Below, in pieces: positions 1-8,701 of a stretch of 64,000 bases of DNA. This stretch comes from DATJPD01 sp035506575 (GTDB taxonomy: Bacteria; Pseudomonadota; Alphaproteobacteria; CACIAM-22H2): the NCBI GenBank assembly GCA_035506575.1, contig DATJPD010000049.1, positions 28,273 to 92,272 of the forward strand, read 5' to 3'. Position 1 is the stretch's first letter, and every line of letters begins with the position of its first letter. Below the pieces are notes generated by a model. It saw only the letters and a program-made list of their open reading frames with translations. It was not told the DNA's origin and ran no database searches. A program made the position numbers and the translations under genes.

Positions 1-186
1 GGGCAACCCGTGCGGTCCTGACCTAGCGTCCTTGGGGCGTCCTCGGATGTCCGTTCTCAGGATCCACTCGGGCTCAGGCAGTCGCTCACCCGATAATGTT
101 GTAAACGTATCACAATCTTAGAGAAAAGGCACGGGCGCTGTCTAAGACTGAAGGTCTATAAATAGGATTTTATACAAATATTATTG
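1..186. other. AT-rich intergenic stretch downstream of fdxA
   Basis: No reading frame with convincing coding character was found. The last 60 bases before the ferredoxin stop codon are rich in A and T compared with the surrounding sequence. I could not find a stable hairpin with a U tract, so no terminator is called. The gene to the left is outside the window. Confidence 0.4.
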
Positions 187-522
187 TCAGCGGGCACCTG
201 GCTTAGGACTGAAATGCTTTTCAAATTTATCTGGGACACCTTTCCAGGTGTCCGCGTCGGCGGGAGCCTCACCTTTCCGGGTAATATTCGGCCAGGTTTC
301 GGCGTAATCCGTATTAATTTTGACCCATTTCTCCGCCCCGGGGTCGGTATCCGGAACGATCGCCTCGGCCGGGCACTCCGGTTCGCAAACCCCGCAATCG
401 ATGCACTCCGACGGCTTGATCACCAGCATGTTCTCGCCCTCGTAGAAGCAGTCCACGGGGCAGACCTCCACGCAGTCCATGTACTTGCATTTGATGCAGG
501 CTTCGTTGACCACGTAGGTCAT
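187..522 (-). CDS. fdxA: 7Fe ferredoxin FdxA ([3Fe-4S]/[4Fe-4S])
   Basis: Small soluble electron carrier of 111 residues. The N-terminal half carries the cysteine pattern of seven-iron ferredoxins: C9, C12, C17, C21 and C25 in the first motif, and C40, C43, C46 and C50 in the second CxxCxxCxxxCP motif. The C-terminal tail of about 55 residues, including the motif EKWVKINTDYAETWPNI, is typical of the Azotobacter FdI/FdxA family, and the length is normal for it. The gene stands about 110 bases downstream of the S4-domain gene on the same strand. The helicase, S4 protein and FdxA order recurs in Alphaproteobacteria (recalled, not searched here). Its physiological redox partner cannot be told from the sequence. 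Confidence 0.95.
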   Translation of the reverse strand: MTYVVNEACIKCKYMDCVEVCPVDCFYEGENMLVIKPSECIDCGVCEPECPAEAIVPDTDPGAEKWVKINTDYAETWPNITRKGEAPADADTWKGVPDKFEKHFSPKPGAR

Positions 523-630
523 CGTCGAACTCTCCGAATATCTACAGGGGGTGACCGTTGCGCGGGCTGGCCTAACACGTCGCGATTGCCGATGGCAACC
601 CCGCGCGGGTTAGGGACAAGCGGTCGGCAG

Positions 631-948
631 CTACGCGCGCTCCCCGCTCAACGGAGCCGCAGGTCCGGCTGCCGCGCCCTTTTCTGGCGGCGCCAGATCC
701 TCGTACAGCCGCCGTGCCTCGGCCGGCGGCCCGCGCCTGGCGGCGAGCCCGGTGATCTTGATCACCCGGATATTCGGGCCGAGCGGAAATGTCAGGACAT
801 CGCCCGCCCGCACCGCGTAGTGGGCCTTATGGGTGAGCTGGCCGGAGACGCGCATGCGGCCGTCGTCGCAGAATCGCGCAGCGAGGGCCCGCGTCTTGAA
901 GAACCGCGCGCACCACAGCCATTTGTCGAGGCGCTGGCTGTCGGTCAT
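631..948 (-). CDS. S4-domain RNA-binding protein (HslR/Hsp15-like)
   Basis: Protein of 105 residues with an S4 RNA-binding domain at its N-terminus: RLDKWLWCARFFKTR at residues 6-20, followed by a segment ending in DDGRMRVSG. This is the Hsp15/HslR-like single-S4 family, which binds structured RNA or the stalled 50S subunit in known members. The tail is proline- and alanine-rich and probably disordered. The ATG at 948 was chosen because it precedes the S4 fold directly and lies 5 bases after the stop of the upstream helicase gene, so the two are almost certainly cotranscribed. A much longer frame continues upstream, but it is a shadow of the helicase gene. Confidence 0.88.
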   Translation of the reverse strand: MTDSQRLDKWLWCARFFKTRALAARFCDDGRMRVSGQLTHKAHYAVRAGDVLTFPLGPNIRVIKITGLAARRGPPAEARRLYEDLAPPEKGAAAGPAAPLSGERA

Positions 949-953
949 CCGCC

Positions 954-3521
954 TTAGGCGCCGCCGGGGGTTCGGCCGCGCCGGCCATGACCCGGGTGTG
1001 CGCTGATGAGACGTTCGAGGTCGGCGAACGGCGAGCCTTCGTGTCCGCGGTGGGCCCCGGGTCGGCGCGTTCCGCCCGCTGGCCGCGGCACGAACACCAT
1101 CCCCGGCATGGCGCGATAGCCAAGAGCGGCCAGGAGGCCGGCGAGATCGCCCGGTGTGGCGCCGACGGCCGCGGCGAGGTCGGCGGTGGCGGCAAACGGC
1201 CCACGCTTGGCCAGGCCGCGCAGACGGCCCGCCAAACCGTCGAGCCGGTCGACCCGCGCGTAGATCGGCCCGGCCGGGAGATAGAGGCATGCGGCATAGA
1301 ACTCGGCGGGCAGGGCGGCGGCCGAGCGCGCGAGCGAGCGCTCGCGCGGTACGGCCGCGATGACGCGCTGCGGATCTTCGCCGCGTGCGCACGCCCACAA
1401 CAGGGCCCGCAATTGCGTGCTCTCGCGGCTGCGCAGCGCCGGCAGGAACACGCCGATCGTACCGATATGCACGCCGAGCCGGGCCAGCAGCGGCCGGTCG
1501 CTCTTGGCCAGAGTGTCAATCTGACCCGCCGCGACGCGCCGGGGCACGCATCCGAGGGCCGCCGTGAGCGCATACGCGAGGCCGCGCGCCGCACCGCTGA
1601 GCTCCGCCTCGCGCAACGCGAACAGGGGCGCCAGGGCCCGCTTCAGATGGCCGTCGAGCCAGGCCTGCATACGCCGGCGCACCGCGTCGCGGTGCTGCGG
1701 CTCGAGCAGGGCCGACGGCAGGGTCTCGACGCGTGGCGCAAGCGGCTCGTCGCCGGCCGCCAGCCGCCCCACGGCTTGCGTCTGCCAGCGCACGAGGCCG
1801 CGCTCGTCCAGCGAGAATTCACTGTCGGCCGATCCGACAAACCGCCGGACCCGGTCGCCGACGTCGCGCCGCAACGCCTTGTTGGCCGCCGCCAGGAGAT
1901 CGCGGGCGCCGCTTTCGCGCGCGTCCGATTCCGCGACGAAATTGAATCCATCCAGGCGCCCGGCGCGCTCGCCCTCGATGAGGACGTCGCCGCGCGTCGT
2001 GACGGCGGCCATGTACTCCTCGCCCTGGCGACGCGCCTTGGCCAGCACCGCGGCACGGCGGTCCACGAAGCGCTGCATCAGTCGTTCGTGCAGAGCATCC
2101 GACAGGCGGTCCTCGACCTCGCGCGCCCTCTCCTGCCAATGCGCGGCATCGGCCAGCCAGCGCGGGCGATGAGCCACATAGGTCCAGGTGCGGATGCGGG
2201 CGAGCCGCTCCAGCAACGTGTCGAGGTCGCCCTCGACCGTATCGAGCCGCGCGACCTGGGAGGCCACCCACTCCGTCGGCAGCCGGCCGTCGAGACGCAG
2301 GTGGCGGAAAATGCGCCCGACCAGATGCACGTGCGCGTCGCCGAGCGCCTTGCGGAAATCGGGGATCTGGCAGGCATCCCACAGAAGGCGCACCCCCTCG
2401 CGATCTTCCGTGAGCGACGCCAGCTCCTTGTCGGCGGCCAGCGCCGTGAGGGTGAGATGATCGTCGGCCTCGCGCGTGCGGATCAAGGCGGGCAGCGGCG
2501 GCGGCGCTTCAAGGCTGCGCAGCAGGGCGCGCGGCGTCGTGAAATCGAGGTCCGTGTTGCGCCATTGGAACGCGGTGAGCGACGGAAATTTGTGCTCCTC
2601 GATCGCGGCGATGGTCTCGGGATCGAGCGGGCCGACATCGCGGCCGTCGACGCCCGTGGTCGTGCCGAACGTGCCGTTGTTCATGTGCCGCCCGGCGCGG
2701 CCGGCGATCTGGCCGAGCTCGGCCGGCGACAGGCGACGCATGCCGCGGCCGTCGAATTTCGCGAGCTGTGCGAAGGCGACGTGATCGATGTCCATGTTGA
2801 GGCCCATGCCGATCGCGTCGGTCGCGACCAGGTAGTCGACCTCGCCCGCCTGGTACATCGCCACCTGCGCGTTGCGGGTGCGCGGGCTGAGCGCGCCGAA
2901 CACGACCGCCGCCCCGCCGCGTTGGCGGCGCACCAGCTCGGCGATGCCGTAGACCTCGGCAGCCGAGAACGCCACCGCGGCCGAACGGCGCGGCAAGCGC
3001 GTGATCTTCTTGGGCCCGGTCCAGGTGAGCGTCGAAAAGCGCGGCCGGGCGATGAACTCCACACCGGGCACGAGGGCACGGATAAGGCGCTTGGCGGTCT
3101 CGGCCCCGAGGAACATCGTCTCGACGTAGCCGCGCGCGTGCAGCAGCCGGTCGGTGAACACATGGCCGCGCTCGCGGTCGGCGCACATCTGCACTTCGTC
3201 GATGGCGAGGAACGCAACCTCCCGGTCGAGCGGCATCGCCTCGACCGTGCACACGAACCAGCGCGGGGCGGGCGGAATGATCCGTTCTTCGCCGGTCACG
3301 AGGGCCACGCTGTCCTTGCCCTTCAGCCGGACGATACGGTCGTAGTTTTCACGTGCCAGAAGGCGCAGCGGAAAGCCGATCATGCCGCTGCGATGCCCGA
3401 GCATGCGCTCGAGGGCGAGATGGGTCTTGCCCGTGTTGGTCGGCCCCAGGACCGCGACGATGCGGGCGTCGCGCCGGTCGGGGGTGTCGCTGAGTCGTGC
3501 GGTATCGCCGACTGCTCTCAT
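954..3521 (-). CDS. SUV3-like DExH RNA helicase
   Basis: Protein of 855 residues of the Suv3/mitochondrial-type superfamily 2 helicase group common in Alphaproteobacteria. Walker A is GPTNTGKT at residues 26-33, the DExH-box variant is DEVQ at 108-111, motif V is seen as TDAIGMGLNMDIDHV and motif VI as QIAGRAGRH. The C-terminal half contains the SUV3-type C-terminal region and ends in a low-complexity tail. It presumably unwinds structured RNA, perhaps with an exoribonuclease as mitochondrial Suv3 does, but no partner is encoded nearby. The stop lies 5 bases from the S4 gene, so a common transcript and a shared RNA-related role are likely. The strand opposite is open for most of its length, which is an effect of high GC content and not a gene. 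Confidence 0.92.
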   Translation of the reverse strand: MRAVGDTARLSDTPDRRDARIVAVLGPTNTGKTHLALERMLGHRSGMIGFPLRLLARENYDRIVRLKGKDSVALVTGEERIIPPAPRWFVCTVEAMPLDREVAFLAIDEVQMCADRERGHVFTDRLLHARGYVETMFLGAETAKRLIRALVPGVEFIARPRFSTLTWTGPKKITRLPRRSAAVAFSAAEVYGIAELVRRQRGGAAVVFGALSPRTRNAQVAMYQAGEVDYLVATDAIGMGLNMDIDHVAFAQLAKFDGRGMRRLSPAELGQIAGRAGRHMNNGTFGTTTGVDGRDVGPLDPETIAAIEEHKFPSLTAFQWRNTDLDFTTPRALLRSLEAPPPLPALIRTREADDHLTLTALAADKELASLTEDREGVRLLWDACQIPDFRKALGDAHVHLVGRIFRHLRLDGRLPTEWVASQVARLDTVEGDLDTLLERLARIRTWTYVAHRPRWLADAAHWQERAREVEDRLSDALHERLMQRFVDRRAAVLAKARRQGEEYMAAVTTRGDVLIEGERAGRLDGFNFVAESDARESGARDLLAAANKALRRDVGDRVRRFVGSADSEFSLDERGLVRWQTQAVGRLAAGDEPLAPRVETLPSALLEPQHRDAVRRRMQAWLDGHLKRALAPLFALREAELSGAARGLAYALTAALGCVPRRVAAGQIDTLAKSDRPLLARLGVHIGTIGVFLPALRSRESTQLRALLWACARGEDPQRVIAAVPRERSLARSAAALPAEFYAACLYLPAGPIYARVDRLDGLAGRLRGLAKRGPFAATADLAAAVGATPGDLAGLLAALGYRAMPGMVFVPRPAGGTRRPGAHRGHEGSPFADLERLISAHPGHGRRGRTPGGA

Positions 3522-3654
3522 CTGTCACTTAGTTTGGAGGATTCGCCGCACGATGCAAGTACCCCGTTGTGAATCCTGCGTGGCATCCGCCTCCAGGCCG
3601 TCAGGTAGGCGGTCTGGCCGGTCGCGCAAGGCGGCCGCCTGGCCTGTCAAAACC

Positions 3655-3683
3655 CTTGTGCTCGGCATCCGAACTACCTAAAT
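3655..3683 (+). promoter_or_regulatory. Candidate RpoH-type promoter of htpG
   Basis: CTTGTGC at 3655-3661 and CCTAAAT at 3677-3683 are separated by 15 bases and resemble the alphaproteobacterial heat-shock promoter (CTTG, then 12-16 bases, then CCCATNT). The match in the -10 part is partial. The site lies 38 bases upstream of the htpG start, where such a promoter is expected. Confidence 0.3.
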
Positions 3684-3721
3684 CCGTCGCTCACGGGGAT
3701 TGTCGCAACAAGGTTAAGAAG

Positions 3722-5599
3722 ATGGACAGCGCGACCACAGGGGGCACGGAGAAACTCTCGTTCCAGGCCGAGGTCGGCCGGCTGCTCGACATCGTCGCCC
3801 ATTCGCTCTACAGCGACCGCCGCGTCTTCCTGCGCGAGCTCATTTCCAACGCCTCCGATGCCTGCGACCGGCTGCGCTACGAGGCGCTGACCAAGCCCGA
3901 GCTGGCACCGCCCGAGAGCAAGTTCCGCATCGAGCTGGTCCTCGACAAGGCCGCGCGCACGCTCACGATCGCCGACAACGGCATCGGCATGAACCGCGCC
4001 GAGCTGATCGACAATCTCGGCACGATCGCGCGCTCGGGCACGGCCGCGTTCGTCAAGAGTCTCACCGGCGACAAGCAGAAGGACGTGCCGCTGATCGGCC
4101 AGTTCGGTGTCGGCTTCTATTCTGCGTTCATGGTCGCGGACAAAGTCACGGTCGAGACCCGCCGCGCCGGCGAAAGCCAGGGCTGGCGCTGGACCTCGGA
4201 TGGCAAGGGCGAGTTCACGATCGACGGAATCGAGCGCGCTGCCCCGGGCACGTCCGTCATCCTGCGCGTACGCGAGGATGCCGACGAATTCCTCGACCCC
4301 GAGAACATCCGCGGCATCGTCCGCCAGTACTCGGACCACATCGCCATTCCGATCCTGTTGGGCGGGGAGCGCGGCGAGACCCTCAACCGCGCCTCGGCGC
4401 TGTGGATGCGGCCCAAGGGCGAGATCACCCTCGAGCAGTACAAGGAGTTCTACCATCACGTCGGCCACGCGATGGACGACCCGTGGCTCACGATCCACTG
4501 GCGCGCCGAGGGCAAGATCGAATACGCGGGCCTGCTCTACATTCCGTCCACGAGGCCGTTCGATCTCTATCATCCCGAGCGCCGGCACGGCGTGAAGCTA
4601 TACGTCAAGCGCGTCTTCATCACCGACGGCCAGAAGGACCTGCTTCCGGGCTATCTGCGCTTCCTGCGCGGCGTGATCGATTCCGAGGATCTGCCGCTCA
4701 ACATCAGCCGCGAGATGCTGCAGAACAACCCGGTGCTGGCGCTGATCCGCAGCGGCGTGGTCAGCCGCGTTCTCGGCGAGCTCGAAAAGAAGGCCAAGGA
4801 TGCCGCCGACGAGTACGCGAAATTCTGGGACAATTTCGGCTCCGTGCTCAAAGAGGGGCTGTACGAGGACCCGGCCAACCGCGAGCGGCTGTTCGGGATC
4901 GTGCGCTTTGCGAGCACGCATGGGGCGGGGCTGCACAGCCTCGCCGACTATGTCGGCCGCATGAAGCCGGGCCAGGACGCGATCTACTATATCGCGGGCG
5001 AGGACGTCGCCAGCCTGGCCGCGAGCCCGCAGCTTGAAGGGTTCAAGACGCGCGGGGTGGAAGTTCTCCTGCTCGCCGATCCGGTCGATGAGTTCTGGGT
5101 GGCGCAGGTCGGCGGCTATCAAGGCAAGGGCTTCAAGTCGGTGACCCGCGGGGCGGCCGATCTCTCGAAACTCACCGCCGCGGACAAGACGGAGGAGTCG
5201 AAGCCCAAGGACGACACGGACCTGGCGCCGCTGCTCGCCATGTTCCGCCTGGCGCTGAGCGACGCGGTCAAGGATGTCCGCGCGTCGGAGCGCCTGACCG
5301 ACAGCCCGGTCTGCCTCGTCGCCGACGACAGCGACCTCGACATCCACCTCGAGCGGATGCTGCGCCAGCACAAGCAGATCAATCAGGCCTCTAAGCGCAT
5401 CCTCGAGATCAATCCGACGCACCCGCTGGTCAAGCGCTTGGCGTCCGCGGTCGGCAAGGAGGGGGCGGTCGAGGCGATCAACGAAGCGGCCTTCCTGCTG
5501 CTCGACCAGGCGCGCCTGCTCGAGGGCGAGCCGCTGCCCGACGTGCCGGCGTTCGCCCGCCGCATGACCGCGATGCTCGGGCGCGGAGTTGGCGGCTGA
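3722..5599 (+). CDS. htpG: Molecular chaperone HtpG (Hsp90)
   Basis: ATP-dependent cytosolic chaperone of 625 residues, the usual length for bacterial Hsp90. The GHKL nucleotide-binding domain is clear: LISNASDACDRLRYEAL at about 40-56, DNGIGM at 85-90 and GQFGVGFYSAFMVAD at 127-141. The middle domain and the C-terminal dimerisation domain follow without interruption. The ATG at 3722 was preferred over an upstream in-frame start at 3569 because the conserved N-terminus begins directly after it and the upstream 51 codons have no homology-like features. It is divergent from the helicase gene, with a 200-base spacer that may carry a heat-shock promoter. Confidence 0.96.
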   Translation: MDSATTGGTEKLSFQAEVGRLLDIVAHSLYSDRRVFLRELISNASDACDRLRYEALTKPELAPPESKFRIELVLDKAARTLTIADNGIGMNRAELIDNLGTIARSGTAAFVKSLTGDKQKDVPLIGQFGVGFYSAFMVADKVTVETRRAGESQGWRWTSDGKGEFTIDGIERAAPGTSVILRVREDADEFLDPENIRGIVRQYSDHIAIPILLGGERGETLNRASALWMRPKGEITLEQYKEFYHHVGHAMDDPWLTIHWRAEGKIEYAGLLYIPSTRPFDLYHPERRHGVKLYVKRVFITDGQKDLLPGYLRFLRGVIDSEDLPLNISREMLQNNPVLALIRSGVVSRVLGELEKKAKDAADEYAKFWDNFGSVLKEGLYEDPANRERLFGIVRFASTHGAGLHSLADYVGRMKPGQDAIYYIAGEDVASLAASPQLEGFKTRGVEVLLLADPVDEFWVAQVGGYQGKGFKSVTRGAADLSKLTAADKTEESKPKDDTDLAPLLAMFRLALSDAVKDVRASERLTDSPVCLVADDSDLDIHLERMLRQHKQINQASKRILEINPTHPLVKRLASAVGKEGAVEAINEAAFLLLDQARLLEGEPLPDVPAFARRMTAMLGRGVGG

Positions 5600-5607
5600 T
5601 CGAGCGG

Positions 5608-6594
5608 CTAACCGGTGCTGAGTTCGGCCCGTAACGCGATCCCCGATTCCCGGTAATAGCGCACGGCGCCAGAGTGGAACGGCATGAAGGTGTTGGCGCC
5701 GGCGTTGTCGGCCCGCATCGACCGCGCGGCCGGATAGGCGGCGACGACTTCGCCCGAATGGCCAAGCAGCGCCGCGACGACCGCGTACGCAGTATCTGCC
5801 GGCACCGCCTCGTGGGCGACGACGAAATTCCACACGGCCATCGACCGTAACGGGGCGGTCTGCCCGCGATACGTGCCGGCGGGAATCTCGAACGGCGCGA
5901 AATACGGGAACAGGCGTCCGAACGCCGCGGCCTCGTCCGCCGTGAAGCCGAACACCGCCGCATCGGCTGCCTGGGTCACGTCGACGAACGGCTCGCTCGG
6001 CAGGCCCGAACCCCACCAGAACGCGTCGATCTCGCGGGACAGCACCTGCCGCCCCATTTCAGCCGGCGAGCCGGTCGCGAGCGTGGCACGGATGCCGAGC
6101 GCGTCGGCGATTCCGCGGAAGAACACTTCGCCCGGGCCGCCGGCCGGCCCGACGCCGACGCGCTTGCCGCCGAGGTCGGCAAGCTTGCTGATGCCGCTCG
6201 AGCGCAGCGTGATGGTATGAAACGGGGTCTCGTACATGGGCACCAGAGCCCGCAGACCGCGCAGCGGCCGGCCGGCGAACGGGCCTTTGCCGTTCCAGGC
6301 GTCGAACCCGGGGCCCATGTTCAAAGCCGCGAACGCCACTTGGCCCGCGCTGACCAGCTCGACGTTCTCATTCGAGCCCTTTGTCTCGCGGATGGTCACG
6401 TCGAGCCGAGCGTAGCGCTGGATCACCGGGGCGATCGCCTTGGCGAAGGAAAGAAAGGCGCTGCCCGCACCCGCCGCCGCCAAGGTGAAGCCGCTCGCTG
6501 CCCCGGTTGTAGGAGACTGGGCCCCGGCTCTGCGCACAACTCGCCCCATCGCCAGCGCTGCCAGCGCCAGCGTGAGCTCCCGTCGCCTCAACAT
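5608..6594 (-). CDS. TAXI-family TRAP transporter solute-binding protein
   Basis: Secreted periplasmic receptor of about 328 residues. The N-terminus begins with LRRREL and continues into a hydrophobic stretch, a Tat- or Sec-type signal, with probable cleavage after AGA. The mature part shows the TAXI pattern: a GSA segment near the start, then ETKGSNENVELVSAG, followed by GPAGGPGEVF. TAXI receptors deliver small acids such as glutamate or 2-oxoglutarate to a fused TRAP permease, but no permease gene is adjacent, so this is an orphan receptor and its ligand is unknown. The ATG at 6594 is preferred to a TTG four codons upstream. It converges on htpG with only 8 bases between the stops. Confidence 0.85.
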   Translation of the reverse strand: MLRRRELTLALAALAMGRVVRRAGAQSPTTGAASGFTLAAAGAGSAFLSFAKAIAPVIQRYARLDVTIRETKGSNENVELVSAGQVAFAALNMGPGFDAWNGKGPFAGRPLRGLRALVPMYETPFHTITLRSSGISKLADLGGKRVGVGPAGGPGEVFFRGIADALGIRATLATGSPAEMGRQVLSREIDAFWWGSGLPSEPFVDVTQAADAAVFGFTADEAAAFGRLFPYFAPFEIPAGTYRGQTAPLRSMAVWNFVVAHEAVPADTAYAVVAALLGHSGEVVAAYPAARSMRADNAGANTFMPFHSGAVRYYRESGIALRAELSTG

Positions 6595-6651
6595 CCGTGC
6601 CCCCAATGCCGTTCGGCCGATCCTATCCCACGCGTCTCCTGGCGTCCTGTC

Positions 6652-8001
6652 TCAGATCGCCGTCTTGGTGATGCGACCGGTAGCGTCGACGAACCAGCGC
6701 TCGCTTGGGAACGTTTTGCCGGAAAGCGCAGCGGCCATGAAATCGGCCTGCAGGCCCGTCGGCGACGGCCCCAGCGCCGCGGCCGGCACGCCCCCCACCG
6801 AGTGCCGGGAGTCCTGGTAGATCACGAGCCGCTTGGGGCCCGGGATCGCCTTCACGCAGCGCTCGGCGTTCTCGATCGGCGACAGCTCGTCCGCCTCGCC
6901 GCCGATGCACAGATACGGCATGCGGATCTTCTCGGCATAGCCCTCCCAGGTGAGCGACTTGGCGAACGCGTCGAACTTCGCCTCGTCCTGGATGTTCGCC
7001 ATGTACATGAAGCGCTTCTTGAACGTGGGCGACGCCTCGTTGAAGACCGTGTTCCAGCCGGGCTCGAGGGCCGTGCCCGAGACAGCGCAGGCCTTGTAGC
7101 GCGGCTCGGCGCCCGCGCTGATGGTGCCGGCGAACGAGCCGAAGCTGGTCCCCACCACCCCGATGCGCTGCGGATCTATCTCGGGCCGGGCGGCGGCAAA
7201 TTCGTAGAACGCTTTGGCCGCCTCGGCCCAAGCGGGCACGCTCATATAGATGCCGAGCACCGGGCACTCGTATTGGCCGGGCCCCTCGATCGCCAGAACC
7301 GCGAGGCCGCGGTTGAGCCAGCGGTCGCCGTAGAGCGCCACGCCACCTTCCTTGAAGCTGTCCATGCCTGGGATCGCAACCACGGCCGGCACGCGGCCGC
7401 CGCTGTATCCATAAGGCAGGTGCAGCCAGCCGGGGAGTTGCTTGCCCTGGAACGGAATCCACACGGCCTCGATCTTGTGATCCGCCAGGGCCGCGTATTT
7501 GCCGAAGCACTCGCGCTTCTTGGTGTTGCAGAGGATATTCTTCTCGCTGTTCTCGTCGATCGGCCACTGCGCGGCACCCCAGTGGATCGTCGCCATGTAG
7601 TAGTTCTCGCGCGCGGTGACCGTGTCGCCCTCTTTCTCGGCCTCGACGGCCTTGGCCTCGCGGCGCCGGGCCGTTGCCTCGAAGGCCGGCGTGATGTCGG
7701 CGTATTTTTGCACGCGCTGCCGGATCGCCGCGAAATCGGCGAGCCCCTCGAAGCCGATCGGCGCGTTCCAGTAGATCGTGCGCGGCTGATCCCAGTCGAG
7801 CCCGACGGAGCGGATCACGTTGTCGAGCACCCAGCGCTGCTCGTCGTACCGGCGCATCCGCGGCTCGCCGGCCATGGCTGTCGCGGCACCAGCGGGCACT
7901 TGCGCCTGGGCGCGCGCGGGTGCGGCCCCCTCGGCGATGAGGGCGGCGGCTCCCCCGGCTGCGGTCATGGTCGCACCGTGCAGAAAATCGCGCCTGTCCA
8001 T
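6652..8001 (-). CDS. Tat-exported alpha/beta hydrolase (FrsA/DUF1100-like)
   Basis: Protein of 449 residues starting with MDRRDFLHGATM, a twin-arginine signal, followed by an alanine-rich hydrophobic stretch. The hydrolase domain has the nucleophile elbow GTSFGS and a late acid and histidine region (GGEADELSPIEN, then YQDSRHSVGG). The arrangement resembles FrsA-like and dienelactone-hydrolase-like esterases with an N-terminal helical extension. It probably acts in the periplasm on an ester or acyl substrate that cannot be named from sequence. The upstream neighbour on the same strand is absent. The divergent PAS gene shares its 150-base promoter region, which contains a perfect FNR box. Confidence 0.82.
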   Translation of the reverse strand: MDRRDFLHGATMTAAGGAAALIAEGAAPARAQAQVPAGAATAMAGEPRMRRYDEQRWVLDNVIRSVGLDWDQPRTIYWNAPIGFEGLADFAAIRQRVQKYADITPAFEATARRREAKAVEAEKEGDTVTARENYYMATIHWGAAQWPIDENSEKNILCNTKKRECFGKYAALADHKIEAVWIPFQGKQLPGWLHLPYGYSGGRVPAVVAIPGMDSFKEGGVALYGDRWLNRGLAVLAIEGPGQYECPVLGIYMSVPAWAEAAKAFYEFAAARPEIDPQRIGVVGTSFGSFAGTISAGAEPRYKACAVSGTALEPGWNTVFNEASPTFKKRFMYMANIQDEAKFDAFAKSLTWEGYAEKIRMPYLCIGGEADELSPIENAERCVKAIPGPKRLVIYQDSRHSVGGVPAAALGPSPTGLQADFMAAALSGKTFPSERWFVDATGRITKTAI

Positions 8002-8045
8002 TGGTTCCTCCCGGGATGTGATTGGGATGAGGATAGGCAGCGCGT

Positions 8046-8059
8046 TTGATCGAGATCAA
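8046..8059 (+). promoter_or_regulatory. Perfect FNR/FixK-type box upstream of PAS gene
   Basis: The sequence TTGATCGAGATCAA matches the FNR consensus TTGAT-N4-ATCAA at all ten fixed positions. If it is a class II site centred at -41.5, the start of transcription would fall at about 8094, and a fitting -10 element, TAGACA, lies at 8082-8087. That points to activation of the PAS-domain gene (start 8154). In the other direction the start would leave only about 10 bases of leader before the hydrolase gene, which is less likely. Confidence 0.7.
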
Positions 8060-8153
8060 GGCGGAGCGGCCGCGGGGCGGCTAGACATCGCAGAACCGCG
8101 CAAGGACTCGCTCCTGCGCGGGCTTGGCATTTGGCCTCCAGGGTCGCGACGAG

Positions 8154-8675
8154 ATGAGCTACCAGGATTTTCTGGCGAGCATTTGGCACGCGCGGCTGCG
8201 CGACGTCGCCGAACACTGGGACCGTGCGCGCGGCGGACGGCTGATGCCCGCATGGAATGACCTCGATGCCACCGTGCTCCGTCGGAACCTCGCGATCGTA
8301 TGGGCGTGGAAGTACGACCGTGCGACCGACCGGTTCACCGGCCGGCTGGCCGGCGAGGAGATCAACGACGCGTTCGGAAAGAGCCTGCGCGGCACCGACA
8401 TGGCCGAGTTCTTCAAGGACTTCGACTACCCGGATATTTTCGCGCGCCACAAGCGCGTGGTGACCGAGCCCTGCTGCGCCCACGGCACGGGCCAGGTGTT
8501 CTTGCACGCCCGCCGCGTGGGGCGCGGCGAGCGCATCATCATGCCCCTGGCCGAGGATGGGGTGACCGGCGACGGGATTTTCGGCGCCACGCTGTACGAT
8601 CCACGGCCGCGCGAGTGGGAGGAAGGGGCCGGCCGGATCGCCGGCGAGACCGTGACGTTCTACCCGCTGCCGTGA
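8154..8675 (+). CDS. PAS-domain protein (PAS_5-like), FNR-box controlled
   Basis: Cytosolic protein of 173 residues. It resembles the short single-domain PAS_5-type proteins found in many Alphaproteobacteria: a WND-x-D-ATVLRRNLAIVWAWKYD core, then FTGRLAGEEINDAFGKSLRGTDMAEFF, and a C-terminal strand pair. No output domain is present, so it may be a sensor or adaptor that works through a partner. The ATG at 8154 was chosen because homology-like sequence starts at MSYQDF; an upstream in-frame ATG at 8124 adds only ten unconserved residues. A perfect FNR box about 100 bases upstream suggests induction at low oxygen. Confidence 0.78.
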   Translation: MSYQDFLASIWHARLRDVAEHWDRARGGRLMPAWNDLDATVLRRNLAIVWAWKYDRATDRFTGRLAGEEINDAFGKSLRGTDMAEFFKDFDYPDIFARHKRVVTEPCCAHGTGQVFLHARRVGRGERIIMPLAEDGVTGDGIFGATLYDPRPREWEEGAGRIAGETVTFYPLP

Positions 8676-8701
8676 CTTAGGCTGCCGGCCCGATGAGGGC
8701 G

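Noticed and set aside
987..3572. Very long open frame opposite the helicase gene
   Set aside because: It mirrors the codon pattern of the helicase gene in high-GC DNA and shows no protein motif.
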